Shown here one piece after another: positions 47,066-59,527 of a DNA stretch of 64,000 bases. The notes beneath the pieces were generated by a model. It did not search any database and was not told the origin of the DNA. It was given only the letters and a program-made list of their open reading frames with translations. Position 1 is the stretch's first letter; each line of letters begins with the position of its first letter. Made by a program: the position numbers and the translations under genes. The DNA is from Apostichopus japonicus (lineage: Eukaryota; Echinodermata; Holothuroidea; Aspidochirotida; Stichopodidae), in contig NC_092571.1 in NCBI RefSeq assembly GCF_037975245.1, positions 18,064,917-18,128,916 on the forward strand, given 5' to 3'.

Positions 47066-50000
47066 ATGTCGTCAGAAGTAAATAACTCTGAAAATCTTAG
47101 CCGTGAGGTTTGTATCGAAATAATCAAACTTTATAAGTTCTCACGACATTTGTCACGATCCATTATGGTTACAGATATTTAAATAGTATGGATCGATTGT
47201 GCGAAATAATACAAGTCACGCTACCGTAGCCCACAGTATGTTAGTATTATGCACAAAGAGTTACAGTGTCCATGGGTTAGTGTTTGCATCGGTCAGGCAT
47301 TAGGCATTTTAATGCGTTGTCCTCCGTGTTAGCACAATTGTTTAGCTGTAAACAAGGCATGATAAATGGTTATTAGTATGGTCCTTAAATAGGCCTATGC
47401 TAGATAATCAGATTATGTTCATTCATGCCCAGAACTCCAGTCATCCTCACTGAGTATTTAATTTGTCAAGATGTTGAATAAATATTTCAGAATAATTTGG
47501 AGCATCAGAGAGTCTAGGTAAGAACTTGTTTTGACCTTTAAAAATGACAAACCTACAGCAGTAGGCTACTCCCATAAATAGCTGGTAAACATGTATCAGT
47601 TCAATGTAAAGATATCAGTCCCATCAAGGTTTATATTATCAAGTATTATGATTAAAATTGATTCCACATATTGCTGTTCCATTATTTGATATCATCCAGA
47701 TGACCAGATCCTTCAGGAAAAAAAAAATATTCCAGCACCATCTGTGAAGAAAGTAGGACTGTTTTCAAGAAATTTCATTACTGTTTTAATATGTTTCTAA
47801 TATATTTATACATCCAGTATGCATGTCTAGTTTTATTGCATCTTAAGTGGTTCATATGTTCTTTAACCAGGACCTGACGAGAATCATCTCTGACTTGAAA
47901 AGTCAAGTTTCAAATTTGAAGAAGGAACTAAGAAACTGCAAAGGATCATCCACAATTCAAGCCACAGAGAAAGCATCTAAGAAGACAAAGAAAAAGTTTG
48001 AGAGGCCTTTTGATTTTAAGAGGTGCAGTAATTTGATTTTTTTGAAGTTTTCCTTAGAAGTTAGAAGGTTTTGGAAACAGATTGTAGAGCGGGTATATTT
48101 GATCACAACAGTACTAAATGGCTTTTTTTTTTGGCAAGTTGCTTTCTAGAACCATTTCACTTTTTGGATGAAACAATATATATACAGGAAAATTTGCAAA
48201 TAGCCTGTGATGTTTTCATTTAATATAGCAAAGTACCTCATTGCTTTGAGATGAGTTCCCTTTTTCATATATGGCTAATTTTTGGGTGGGGTGGGGGATC
48301 CAGTATTCATTCTCTTTGAGCGCTATACTGTAGATAAGTTTGATGAGAAAATCCTATAAGTACTGTGCATACTTTTTTGTCATATATGAGTCAATCATGG
48401 CTTTCAAATGTGAGCTTCATTTCGTCGAAGGATGCAGATGTAGTTGTAGATAGAGAATTTACTGTACAGAGTCAAGGCTGTCACGAAATAGAAAATTCCT
48501 AGTTTGCCTTCTTCCCTTCTTTTCTTGTGGGCTATATCAATATATTAAAGTGAGGAGTAAATTTAAATGCTTGGTAATGATTTAGTTTTTAGATTTCTGC
48601 AGAGTTTATCACTATTGTTTAATGGTAGCACAAGGTTTACAGAACTCCTACTCTTCGAAACCACTCCGTCCACCCCCACCCCTCCCTCCTCTAGTCATCT
48701 ACCCTCCATGAGGAATTTATGCTAAGTCAGTTGTGAAAATATGAAAGGCATTTTTTTCCATCAAGTTGTTCAATTTGCATGTGGAATTTGCAGCTCCCTA
48801 CAAGTTGTCCATAGTTGTCTCAGGAAATTTAAGTACATACAGTAGAGTCATTACCTCTTTTCTTTGCTTTGGTTGTAAAAAAAATAGACTGCAATTTGCT
48901 TTTTATCTTCCAGGTTCCATAAACGCCATATAGCCCTACGAGTAGCTTACCTCGGATGGGACTACCATGGATTTGCTGCTCAAGAGAATATTGATACAAC
49001 CATTGAGGTGAGAAAATCAATAAACATTTCCAATGATGAAAACAGCAAGTAAAGTTTGGGGCTGAAATGTTTTGAGCTGGAAAACATTTCGTTACTCATT
49101 TCATAATTTGTTTAATTTTCCAGTTAGTTTTCTGTTGTTCTTTTACAATCTTCCTAAATTTGCAACTTCAACATTCAAGGCTAGAATGAAGAGAAACCAC
49201 TTGAAGCTATTCATATCAGTCGTATTATTCGTTCTCTTTTTTACTTTCGTACAGTTCTTTTTGTTTGAGGCTCTACTGAAGACTAAACTAATAGAAGACA
49301 GGCCATCCTCCAACTATTCTCGGTGTGGACGGACAGACAAAGGAGTGAGTGCATTTGGTCAGGTGATCACTCTAGATGTCAGATCAAATCTACGAGAAGG
49401 ACTGGGAGTGATCCAAAAGGAGAATTCAACAACTGAACCGGGCAAAGGTTAGTTTTATAGAATTAAGTACTGTCATGTAATGATATTGAGTATATTGTAT
49501 ATCTTTTGAAAGGTGTTTTAGGTTCAGGTACAAGTTTTTAGCCATATTTCAGTCAACCCTGGATTGCATCATCTCAGGTTTAAAGCTTCCAGCACTGGAT
49601 ACTATTTTAAGTGCTGAGCAGCTAGCCTCTCCCAGGGCCTATCTGTCTGAGTTGTGATTTGTCTATTGTGCCCCTTATTGATATTAATATTTTAAAATAA
49701 ACATTTCAATTAGTATTCTAATAAAACATAAAGCCAGAATGGTATACTAAATCCTGTCAAATGATTTTAATGTATTAACAATTAATTGGCAGAGTTGTAA
49801 AGGTTAAAGTTTAAAATTCTTCATTTTTTTGCCCCTGCAGATGTTAGAAACGTCAAAGAGCTAGATTACGTCAACATGTTGAACAGAGTTTTGCCGCCGG
49901 ACATCAGAGCCCTTGCTTGGGCTCCCGTAGATCCTTCTTACAGTGCAAGGTTTGTTACACTCTTCCTATCTCAAATCAGCTGGTCGTGTTTATTAAAGGG

Positions 50001-53000
50001 TCACCGAATTTCTTAAGTTTCTAATGGAAAAGTCCTTGAGATGTGGGAACTCTGTTTTTCTGAAAACCCAGAATGCCTACAGATGATTTGATTAAATTTC
50101 TACTTTGTACCCCACAATTTTTATTTGGTACTGTATTTCAAGGTAATTTTAATAGTCTCCTGTTTTGCCCCCCCCCCCAAAAAAAAATTCCCCCCTTATT
50201 TGGATGGCTTGATAATGATGTAATAAATTTCAGGATATGTTTTGACAGAATAAAGACAATACAGTTATACCGAAATGAAAAGAAAAGCCGTATATACATA
50301 TTTAAAACTCTAGTAGTGCCTGGGGTGAAGTTTAGACGATGAGGTGTGTTGCTGATATTCTTGTGATTTCATCGCTCATAACTAGACACAGACAGTGACA
50401 AACACATGTTTGTGATATTTTAAAATGCAAGCTGTCCAGTAATCTAACTTGTCCCTATCAAATTGTTCCTACTTTTTCATCAAATATCTACTTTTTCATC
50501 AAATATCTACTTTTTCATCAATATCTACTTTTTTACTGGTTTTGCTGTGTTAAGTGTGATTTCAAAATGCAGTAAAGTACTGCAAAAGTGTGTTTATCAC
50601 CTGTGTGAGTATGGAAATCAAGAATATGGGGAATTTTGTTTAATACTGTATGTTGCAGCACAGAGCACTACAAGAGTACCACAAATGACATATTATCATT
50701 CATATACACTTGATGTTATTTTACACATTTATTTTCCAAACTAGACATGAAACATTTTGCTACTTGTCTGTTTCAGTCCAACATTTTGACTGCTTTTTCC
50801 TTTTAGCTTCCCAACATATGCCCTACTTTCACTACATTTGTAATTCCCTACATGTATCCTGATTTTTCAGAAGGGAGTGCTGGACAGCCTGAGTACCTAT
50901 TTTGATGGAATATAAAACATTTTACTCAAAAATTGTTTGGTCATGTAATGTAATTTGTTAATTTTCCAGAATTTGATCATGATTATCTTTTTCATAATGA
51001 ATGTTTTGTAGGTTTGACTGCCAGTACAGGACCTACAAGTACTTCTTTCCCCAAGGCAACTTAGACATACAAGTGAGTAATCAACTAGTGAGGGAGCCGA
51101 ACAGGAGGGGGCAGGTTGAAATTATAGGTGCATACTGACATTTCTACTGAAGTATAGTGATTCATTTAAAAATATAGTACCTTGCTATGATTTAACTTAT
51201 TTGGGTGCTGAGGAAATCATTTATCCAATATTCTCAGAATGTGTTATGCAAACTGGTCAAACTGCTATACAAGTGCAAAGCTGTGTAGCAGTGTTTTATG
51301 TGAGATAAACTGTTAGAGCCTCCAAAATTTGAACACTAAATTTATTCCCTGCGGTGGAGGGGTGAGGGTATGGATATGCTTCTGATTATTAGCTGTTCTG
51401 TACTTATGTTGTACATGAAATTTTTTTTTTTTTAATTCAATAATTTGCTTTCAAATTAGTTCTCATCCCCATAATCCTTTCTCCTCTCTCTATCCCTCTC
51501 TCTTTCCTTTTTTAATTTAGCTAACATATCCTGTAAAGTGCCAAACTAAATCATCTTGAACCGTATTTTAAATCCACACATGTGTAATCGATTGGTTGGT
51601 TTAATTACAGTAAACGTTCATTAATATCTGTATCGTAAAACAATAAAGTTGATATGCTGTCTCCATCCCACGTCCCCCACTACTCTCATCAGTATGAGGT
51701 TGGTGTTGTATTGTTGCCTCCCGAAATTATATTAGGTGGAGCAGATTTGACTCATCTCATCAGTATGAGGCTTGGATTGTTACCTCCCAAAATGCAGATG
51801 TTACTACTGGTCATAATGCCCTGGAGGCAGAAAAACATATGGTGGCTAGATTTGATTGCTTCTTGCATTATCCAGGGGCGTAGCCAGTATGTAGCACTGT
51901 AGGCCCGGGCCTACACTTTTTTTGGCCAAGTTATCTTGTTTTTAAGCACCCATAAATAATTCAAATCCATAAGATTGTACCTTGATAATTTTAAATACAT
52001 TATGTAGTATTGAATTACGCACTATTTCAACTCGTTTGTTTTTGGGTTTAAAAGTGATATTGAATGAGGTGTCTCAAGTTAGCAAGAGGCCAGGGAACCA
52101 GAATGCACACTCGGGAAGGGCGGTTTCCGGCAATCTGGGGGGGTTTGTAAAACCAAAAATTTTCTTGTACGATCCGCGCCAACATATGGTGGCGCTCCGC
52201 TCAGATAGTCGTGCCTACAACTTTGAAAATCCTGGCTACGCCCCTGTTCACAGACTTTATGGCATGGGAAATTAATTAAGTCTTTTATAAACAGAAGTAA
52301 ATTTCATGTGTTTTCGCTTACTCTTACCTGTACCAGTCAAGTCTGGTGATGCTAAAATTATCATCATGACAGAATTGACACTTGACTAGATGAAAATGAT
52401 GATGTATGGATGAAGCCAAAACCTGCTTCTTGACAAACAAACAACTTTTTTCTTCTTTTCTTTGCAGCTCATGAAAGAAGCCTCAAGAAAGCTGATCGGT
52501 GAACACGACTTTAGAAACTTTTGCAAGGTACGAAGGTGTATTAGATTCTGATTGTAATGATGAAGTTTTGTTCTAACTTAGGAAAAGGAGCTGGTTGCAC
52601 ATTTAATTTATAACAATTTATACATCATCATGTTTCTCTTCAGAGATGTCAAAGCAACTTTTAATCGGTCCGTGTCGTAATAAGTCATAACTCAGGTTAA
52701 TAAATTGCTTTAAATAAAAGAGACTGTGAAATGAAAGTATATTTGATAAATCTGTTTTTTACCTTTTTTAGATGGACGTAGCTAATGGTGTCGTCACTTT
52801 CATTCGACGTATTGTCTCGGTTGATATTCAACCAGTTGATAGCAGGTAATTAAAGATATTCGTAACGACCCTTCGGTTATCTTTTTACATTTTTCTTAAA
52901 TATAGTTCCATATGATCAATGATGTGTATGCCTCTGAGTGTTAGTCTTGAACCATTTGATAATTAATCCAGAAATAAGCATTTTCAAATTAATATCTTTA

Positions 53001-56000
53001 AAACTAATTTACAGGGGATACAGCTAATTGGGCTACAGATTGTGGTTAAATTATATTAATAACAGCAATACTTGTTTTGTTGTATTCTTTCCCATTGCAA
53101 TAAAGTATGTATGTTGTTGTTTGATAACTGTTGGGTGTGTTTGTGTGTGGGTGTGGGTGGTTTCCCTGGACATGTCCTCCTCTTTTTCCACCTTATGTGA
53201 GCGACCGGGTGGATTTAGATTTTTGCCTATGTCTGACAAATTTGTAATAAATACAGTGGAATAGCAACTGTCTCAATAGTAATTAAGCCTTCGAGCTATT
53301 CCACGTTAAGAACAGAAATTCAAATTTGTCAACCTTAGTAGTCCTTTTGAAATCATCTTTATCTTACATGACTCTTTTTTGAGAGCTGGATTTTGGTTAC
53401 CCTCATCATGACAAAGTGGTACGGAACCCCTCAACGTAGAACCCCCCACCCCCCCTCCATATGGCAACTACTTGACCTCTTTCCCTCAGATAAAATATTA
53501 TAACCTATGTATCCTTCTCTAAGAAAAAGAATAACTCTGGTCAGTATTTATTTTTTCTAAATGAAACAACTTCATGTTTAGAAGATTTATTGACATTGTT
53601 TGTACACCACCCCACCCCTCACCCACCATTCACCTTTGAAATCTTGTGGCAATATCACTACATTAGTTAAGAACTGCTCTCTTAGGCTTTAATGGCACAT
53701 TGTCCTTACAATAATATCCCTGTTTCTCATCGTCACATTTCAGGGAGGATGGCTTTCAAATGTACGAGGTCACAATCTCTGGGCTTGCCTTTCTGTATCA
53801 TCAGATTCGTTGTATTGTGGCTATCCTGTTTATGATTGGTCAGCACAGGGAAAAATCAGAGGTAAGAGAGAGAGATAAGAACCTTTTGTCATTGACTTGC
53901 AAAGGATTTGAATAGTTGGAATGTGGGGAATAAATTCAAAACTCCTCCCTCCCGAATGGGATTTAGGTAAGGGGATGAATTTTATTTCTCTCAATCACTA
54001 AATCAGATACGTATATTCGTTGCAGAAATGTTTTTTTTTTTTTTTAAATTTTGGGGGGGGGTTATATATCATCAGTATAAAAACCTCTGGACTTCTTTTC
54101 AGTTGTTTCATATTTACTACAGGGTGATATCAGTTCATGGTGGGGGGGGGGGGTGTTTCTCAAATTTTAGAGAATTGAAATATATATAGGGTAATTATTG
54201 TTTCATTTTTCAGATCATTGATGAGTTACTCGATGTTTCCAAGAACCCTCGTAAACCGCAGTATTCGATGGCGGCTGAATATCCGTTGGTGCTCTACGAC
54301 TGTGGGTATGAGGCTATAGACTGGATTTACAGTGACGGTATGTACTCATGACCTACTGAATCCAGGGAATCATTTATTACATATCACATAGCAACATGCT
54401 TTGCATGCAGGGGGGTAGGAAGCTTCCAAAAAGGGGGAGGGGGCACAACATCAGAGGGGCACTTTTCTCATTCCAAAACCACCACTCGTTATGCTATAAA
54501 CAGATACACAAAGGCCATATCACTCAAATATATATGATGTGTTAGTTTATGCTATCAATGCTATTTATTGAGATTGTTTTTCGTTAACCGTGCTACAAAA
54601 AGATATGGGATGCCATTTTAAAAATAGCATGTACAGACTAAAAATAAATAATTAAAGTAAAATACTAAAATTAACAAAGGCTTAAGATATCCAAAAGACA
54701 GTTCTTCATCAAAGGGGCACATTTTATTTGCCAGTAGGGCACATTTGCTACTTTGGAAAAAAGTGGGGGGCACATGCCCCCAGTGCCTCACCAGCTCCTA
54801 CCCCCCTGTTTGCAAGTGCAAAGCATTTCTTATACAGTTCTTGTACGAAGGAACCCATTATCTTCATACACTTCGTAACCTCTCTATATGCTCCAAAAAC
54901 ATTTTGAATATATAATTATATATACGTTATACCTTGGAGATAGTGAAAATGGTTGGATTTACAAGTAATAATGTCCACACAAAAAGACATGTCAGCACAC
55001 AAGTTACCTGACAATATCGGCACACAACTTCGAGAAAGCAAACAACTGACGGCGTGGTTAATTCGTCATACAATCGGACCTCATGAATGATTTCCTTTAT
55101 TTCTTCTCGATTGGATCTTCTTCGTGGTATGGAATGCATCCTATTTGTCTCTCAACTCAGTAGGATGGACATTTTTTGTTTAAAACAATAGGATGAAAAA
55201 CATCTGTTCAGTTCTGGATTGAAATGCTCTTCAGTACATTTTTTGATCGTAGAAAATTTGTTGTTGTATTCATCCTTTGTAACATTTCTCGATATTATGC
55301 TAATTAATCTTTTGATGATAGATCGACGCCAACTTTACAAAACAATCAATTAAACCTCTACATTTCGTCATCCGGAATTGAGAAGTCCATGTAATCACAG
55401 ACTTCACTTCCTCTCATTTCGCATATTAAGTAATTTACCTTTGTTGACAGATATGTCGCTCTTAATGATAACACAAATAGCAAATAATATTAATATTAAT
55501 ACTAAAAATATTTAAATATGTCCTACACTGGGGAGATGATGTTTTCCAAAATTGTGGGACATTCTAAGGTGAGAGGTAAAATAAAAAAATTGTTGACAGA
55601 ATTACCATTATATGTGGAAGTCAATCGGAAGTAGCCTTCGGTGCTGATATCACTGGGAATAATCTGTCTTTGAACAGAGGAGCTAATTTTTGGAGCCTTG
55701 AGATCCAAGTGTCGACTCGGACAGTTAGGCCATCGACCCATCTGTCTGGAGCCTTCATGTGTCTCTAAGTCAGGGTTTCCCTAATTTTATCCCCACACGA
55801 ACCCCCTGTGGATGTCAGAGTTGTCCATGTACCCCCAACTTTTCAAGACACGATCTGAGTCATTACTATAATACGCATAACAGCCTGTGTCTGTTTCATA
55901 ATTCAGTTATTTATGACATGCGCGGTACGGTACTACCATAGCAACATATGCGTATGGAACGCGAAAAGAGTTTGTCGATAGGTATGACTTTTGTACAATA

Positions 56001-58570
56001 CTAAATTATATGATATATCAGATTTTAGTTCAACAAAAAGTACTCTAGTTTTGACTTTCAGAAACGTCTCACGAACCCCCTGGGATGGACTCACGCACCC
56101 AGGGGGTTCATGCACCCCAGTTAGGGAACCCCTGCTCTAACTATATTATGAGATTTAGAATACATTATGGTTCAATGCATATTTTCCCGGGTCCTACAAT
56201 TGACCCTGTGTCCCAAGGCTGTATCCACACTGGCCCCTTCCTCTATTCAGCCTGACTTCACATGCTTTTGCCATCACTCATTTATACATTAACAAAAGTC
56301 TAAATATGCTGCTCCAGTATTTGATAAATGATAAAAATGATAACAACTGAATATTTTTACCATCACTATTAAAACTCACTTCTATCAAAGAAAGGAATGA
56401 AAATGTCATGCCTATGAACAAATTTGTAGAGCTTGAAAAAAACATTCATGGGTGAGTTGGTCGACTTTGAAATTTGAGACTTTTTCTTAAGGCTTCAGTT
56501 GTGTATATGAAGGAACATAAACAGCAAAAGTTTGGCAACTCCCAATGGAATGGGATTTATTTTTAGTTTTGGAGTTGGTTTGGAGGAGGTTCTTATCATA
56601 ACATCTCCATCACACCAAAGGTAGCAAACGACAGTGATTTGGGTTTATTGTTCATTGAACGATGACAAATAAACGTCATGGAAGTCGTGGTTCATTAGCA
56701 TATCCAGACTTATGGTAAGTTGTTCTACAAGAACAACCTGCATTTTAATTTCCTCTCCTTTTTCCGTATCTCTGCGCCAGATCACCAACAACATAACATC
56801 ACTTCACTGCAAAGTATATGGACCAATCACTGTATCAGGTTTGCCTTTTAGTTTTCTTTTTTTTATTCAGTATTGACATGTGCACTTTAACATGTTCTGG
56901 GAGGGGGGGTTTAACATTTCATGGTTGGCTAGTAACGTCGCAGTACAAAAAAAAGCAGGATATTTTATCACCAAAATCTAGATTGCGCGAGTCACTGATT
57001 GACGTCTGTCGTGTTTTATGTATGCAACTCGGTTTAATTTCCTTTTGAAAAACTTCCCTGTTTACAGAGCAGCAATTGTCAAGAGGATGCTAGATGGATT
57101 AGATATTGCTCCTGTACTAGACATTAAAATTGATGCAGGTAAGTTGTCATGGTAACCATCTGACATTCATAAACTCTTGCATGATTTGATTTCATCAAAT
57201 TTCCATTTCTACGATAGTTTAAAGTTCATATTGTATATTTTAAAAAGAAGATTATGAATTGAACATCATGAATGCATTTTAATATGAAATATGAGGCACT
57301 GTTTTATGCAAAGGGACAATTTCCAGGTTTTCACATAAGGTGGGGGGAGGGGGTGCACTATGCCATGTCTCCCCTCCCATCTCCACCACTCTTCTCCTCA
57401 GTCCATATCCCCTGGACAAATTTAGCAAAAAAAGAAGCATAAGTTTAAGCACCACAACTTGGGTATGTATGTGCGTACAAATACAGTAATAGATTAAATG
57501 GACATGTTTGGTTTTGGCTTATCTGTGGGAGGGGGAAGGGAAGGGGGAGGGGAAGGGGGCAGCAAGAATACAAGTTTCTATGCTGTCAGCATTTTCTTTA
57601 TTCTATTTCAACACAGGTACAGGTGACAAGAAACTTGTTCCATGGCAGGAGGCTAGAGAGAAAATTTCCAAGCAGAGCGAGCGATTGACCCTCGGTCTGC
57701 CTTCCAGCACACATCAACCTTTACTTAAGAGGAAGCGTTGTGGTCAGTCCTTAGATTTGATGTTCATTCTTCTTTCTATTTTCCATCTTGCCATTTGTAA
57801 AATTTCATTTGGATTTTCAAAGTGGAAAGTATCTGCAGATATGAACATTTTCTTCCATATCAACTGACACATGGTTATTAAACAACTTGTTTATTTTTAG
57901 TAATTTTAGTCATTTCTTTCTATTTATTAGATTTAGAGGAAGGATTTCTCTTTCCTAAAGTTCATAATAATTAGACCTTTGTCTGAAATTTTGACTGAAA
58001 TAATAACAGTTATATGCTTCGCCACAGAATGTGATGAACCGCATCGTCCTGACAACAACTAATGAAAAGATTGCCAATGATCTCTTCTCTTTCTCACCCA
58101 CGTTTGAATATAATGATTCTATATTGCTATGTTTTTTTATTGTTTTTTTATCGTTTTTTTATGATCGTTTAGTACGGGTGTTTTTTATATTGTTGCTTTA
58201 GGCTTTTACATTTTATGTCCTATTGGTTCAATTTATTTAAATATTTAAGTTTTTGTTACTATTTGTTTTTAGGTTTTATATTTGTCAAGCGCTTAATTTG
58301 AGCAGCTTTGCTGATTATGCACTATATAAATAGTACTTATTATTATTATTATGTATTTGCTAGTTGTATGCATGTGTCATGTCATGTGCACAAAGACATG
58401 GAAATAAACTGTTAACACATTTAATCTTTTCTCTTTCTTTCTCCAAACTAGAAAGCTTAGAAGACAGGATAGCACACTTTACAAAGAAAGGCAGAGGTCC
58501 AAAGGTTAAATCAAAAGAGGGCGACATATTGGTTGACGATGATGTATCTGAGACTATGGATTCAACTTGA
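47066..58570 (+). CDS. PUS3: tRNA pseudouridine(38/39) synthase PUS3, complete, 14 coding exons
   Basis: Coding exons: 47066-47107, 47871-48022, 48914-49007, 49255-49447, 49841-49949, 51012-51072, 52468-52527, 52772-52845, 53744-53861, 54214-54337, 56781-56838, 57068-57138, 57617-57742, 58452-58570 (TGA). All are GT-AG with matching phases; the sum is 1,401 nt (466 aa; human PUS3 is about 481). The enzyme converts uridine to pseudouridine at positions 38/39 of the tRNA anticodon arm. The TruA-family active site is [14 protein letters not shown] with catalytic Asp124. Other family blocks are [14 protein letters not shown] near 75, [21 protein letters not shown] and [17 protein letters not shown]. 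The N-terminus ([14 protein letters not shown], then [12 protein letters not shown]) is a short coiled coil as in animal orthologues. The first exon is the least certain: it was chosen because it supplies an in-phase ATG and GT donor and completes the coiled coil. Confidence 0.95.
51873..52246. mobile_element. hAT-like MITE with perfect 15-bp TIR, 374 bp
   Basis: The ends are CAGGGGCGTAGCCAG and its exact inverse CTGGCTACGCCCCTG. An internal block (52168-52205) is the inverse of 3173-3210 in the element at 3109-3494, so they are relatives. I could not see an 8-bp target duplication, which may have decayed. It lies in the PUS3 intron between exons 51072 and 52468. Confidence 0.8.
54408..54808. 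mobile_element. hAT-like MITE, 401 bp
   Basis: The ends are CAGGGGGGTAGGAAGC and GCTCCTACCCCCCTG, which are near-perfect inverses. Flanks TTTGCATG (54400-54407) and TTTGCAAG (54809-54816) agree at 7 of 8 positions, as expected for an aged hAT target duplication. It lies in the PUS3 intron after exon 54214-54337. No transposase. Confidence 0.82.
55771..56134. mobile_element. hAT-like MITE, 364 bp
   Basis: Terminal inverted repeats are CAGGGTTTCCCTAA and TTAGGGAACCCCTG. Flanks CTCTAAGT and CTCTAACT match at 7 of 8 positions. It contains subterminal 'gaaccccctg' motifs near both ends. It is in the same PUS3 intron as the element at 54408-54808. Confidence 0.82.
58298..58352 (+). mobile_element. 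Retroposon 3' tail with (ATT)n, copy 2
   Basis: Same 3' end as 36815-36895: 'ttgagcagctttgctgatta', 'tgcactatataaatagta', then an ATT-rich tail. It lies about 100 bp before the last PUS3 coding exon. Confidence 0.7.
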
Positions 58571-58605
58571 AACTAAATCTTCTCTACAGCAAAGAAGCTG
58601 GTGGA

Positions 58606-58611
58606 AATAAA
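58606..58611 (+). terminator. Candidate PUS3 polyadenylation signal AATAAA
   Basis: A canonical AATAAA lies 36 nt after the PUS3 stop codon and is followed by TG-rich sequence ('gtgacatgtgtgttaac'), consistent with a short 3' UTR. Transcript evidence is lacking. Confidence 0.45.
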
Positions 58612-58841
58612 AGTGACATGTGTGTTAACATTGAATGAGTGCAGTTGCCACAAAAAGGTTTCAAATGTTTGACAAGGTTTGCCAGTGACACTCTGTCCTG
58701 TATGAAGAGATCGGCAGTTCTCTTGTAAAATTTTATTACGAAAATTCCTCCCCTCATTCCATTTAGGCTGTCAGTTATGATGTTCATGCAGTCGTGTGAG
58801 CTGGAATGGATTGGTTAGGAATTGGTGAAGAGGGTCTAATG

Positions 58842-59077
58842 TAGGGGTTATTAATTAATTAATTGTTTTACAAAAGTCAGGCAGGATAGGGACAGAAGAA
58901 AGCAAACTCTGGCTACACGACAAAGTTTCAGGAATGTGCAGAGTAGCTACTAGCCCAGGAGGATATTGAAACATAATACCTTGATGGCCTGCACACCCAA
59001 CTAGTGTTTATTATGGAACAGATTTAAATCTTTTGTTGGCTGGATTTGGCCCGCTGGCCGCCTTTTGAGCACCCCTG
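58842..59077. mobile_element. Probable hAT MITE, 236 bp
   Basis: The right end GCACCCCTG is typical of hAT elements. The left end TAGGGGTTATT is a weaker inverse match. Flanks GTCTAATG (58834-58841) and GTCTAAGG (59078-59085) agree at 7 of 8 positions. It contains 'ggcccgctggccgcc' near the right end. The boundaries are less secure than for the intronic elements. Confidence 0.5.
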
Positions 59078-59464
59078 GTCTAAGGTATCCAGCCATTTCA
59101 TATATATTGATGACTTGCCTAATTTGAACAGAGTTAATGCAACTTGTTTAACTGCTCTGATGATGTGATTTTAATATAGTAACTGGAGGTCAAACAGAGG
59201 TAAAAATTCTTAAAAGCTTTTAATTGCATTAACTGCAAAGGTTAACCTTGAGTGAACTTCATACTTAGAATGTTGATGCATCTTTTTATGAACCTTGTTT
59301 GCACAGTTCAAATTAAATGTTCTCATCTTAAATGTGGCAAGGAATCACTAAGCCTAGGGGCTGCTGGTTCAAACAATGTTTTTACCTAAAAATCAAATAA
59401 AACAACCAGTTAGGCAAACTGCTTATTCACTGTTAGAGAATGTTTAAATGTAAGAGGGCCTGAA

Positions 59465-59490
59465 GCTGAAAGCCTGAAGAGGCTTTCAGC
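59465..59490 (+). other. Perfect 10-bp hairpin next to the ribozyme motif
   Basis: GCTGAAAGCC, loop TGAAGA, GGCTTTCAGC. Its 3' arm runs into stem I of the hammerhead motif that follows. It is not present beside the copy at 13948. Confidence 0.7.
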
Positions 59491-59527
59491 CTCTGAAGAA
59501 GATCCTGCTAGGATCGAAACGTCAGGC
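59489..59527 (+). ncRNA. Hammerhead ribozyme motif, solo PLE fragment
   Basis: Stem I GCCT (59489-59492), core CTGAAGA (59493-59499), extra A, stem II GATCC-TGCTA-GGATC (59501-59515), GAAA (59516-59519), CG, TC with predicted cut after 59523, stem I partner AGGC (59524-59527). The residual stem III reads ACGT, a palindrome that could pair between two copies in a dimer. It is followed by 'cttacttttacaca' as in the PLE at 11816-14016, but no reverse transcriptase is attached. Confidence 0.75.

Noticed and set aside
47460-47516. Alternative PUS3 first exon starting at the ATG near 47471 ([11 protein letters not shown]) with a GTAAGA donor
   Set aside because: Its phase 2 would create an immediate stop when joined to the exon at 47871. 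The exon at 47066-47107 joins in phase.
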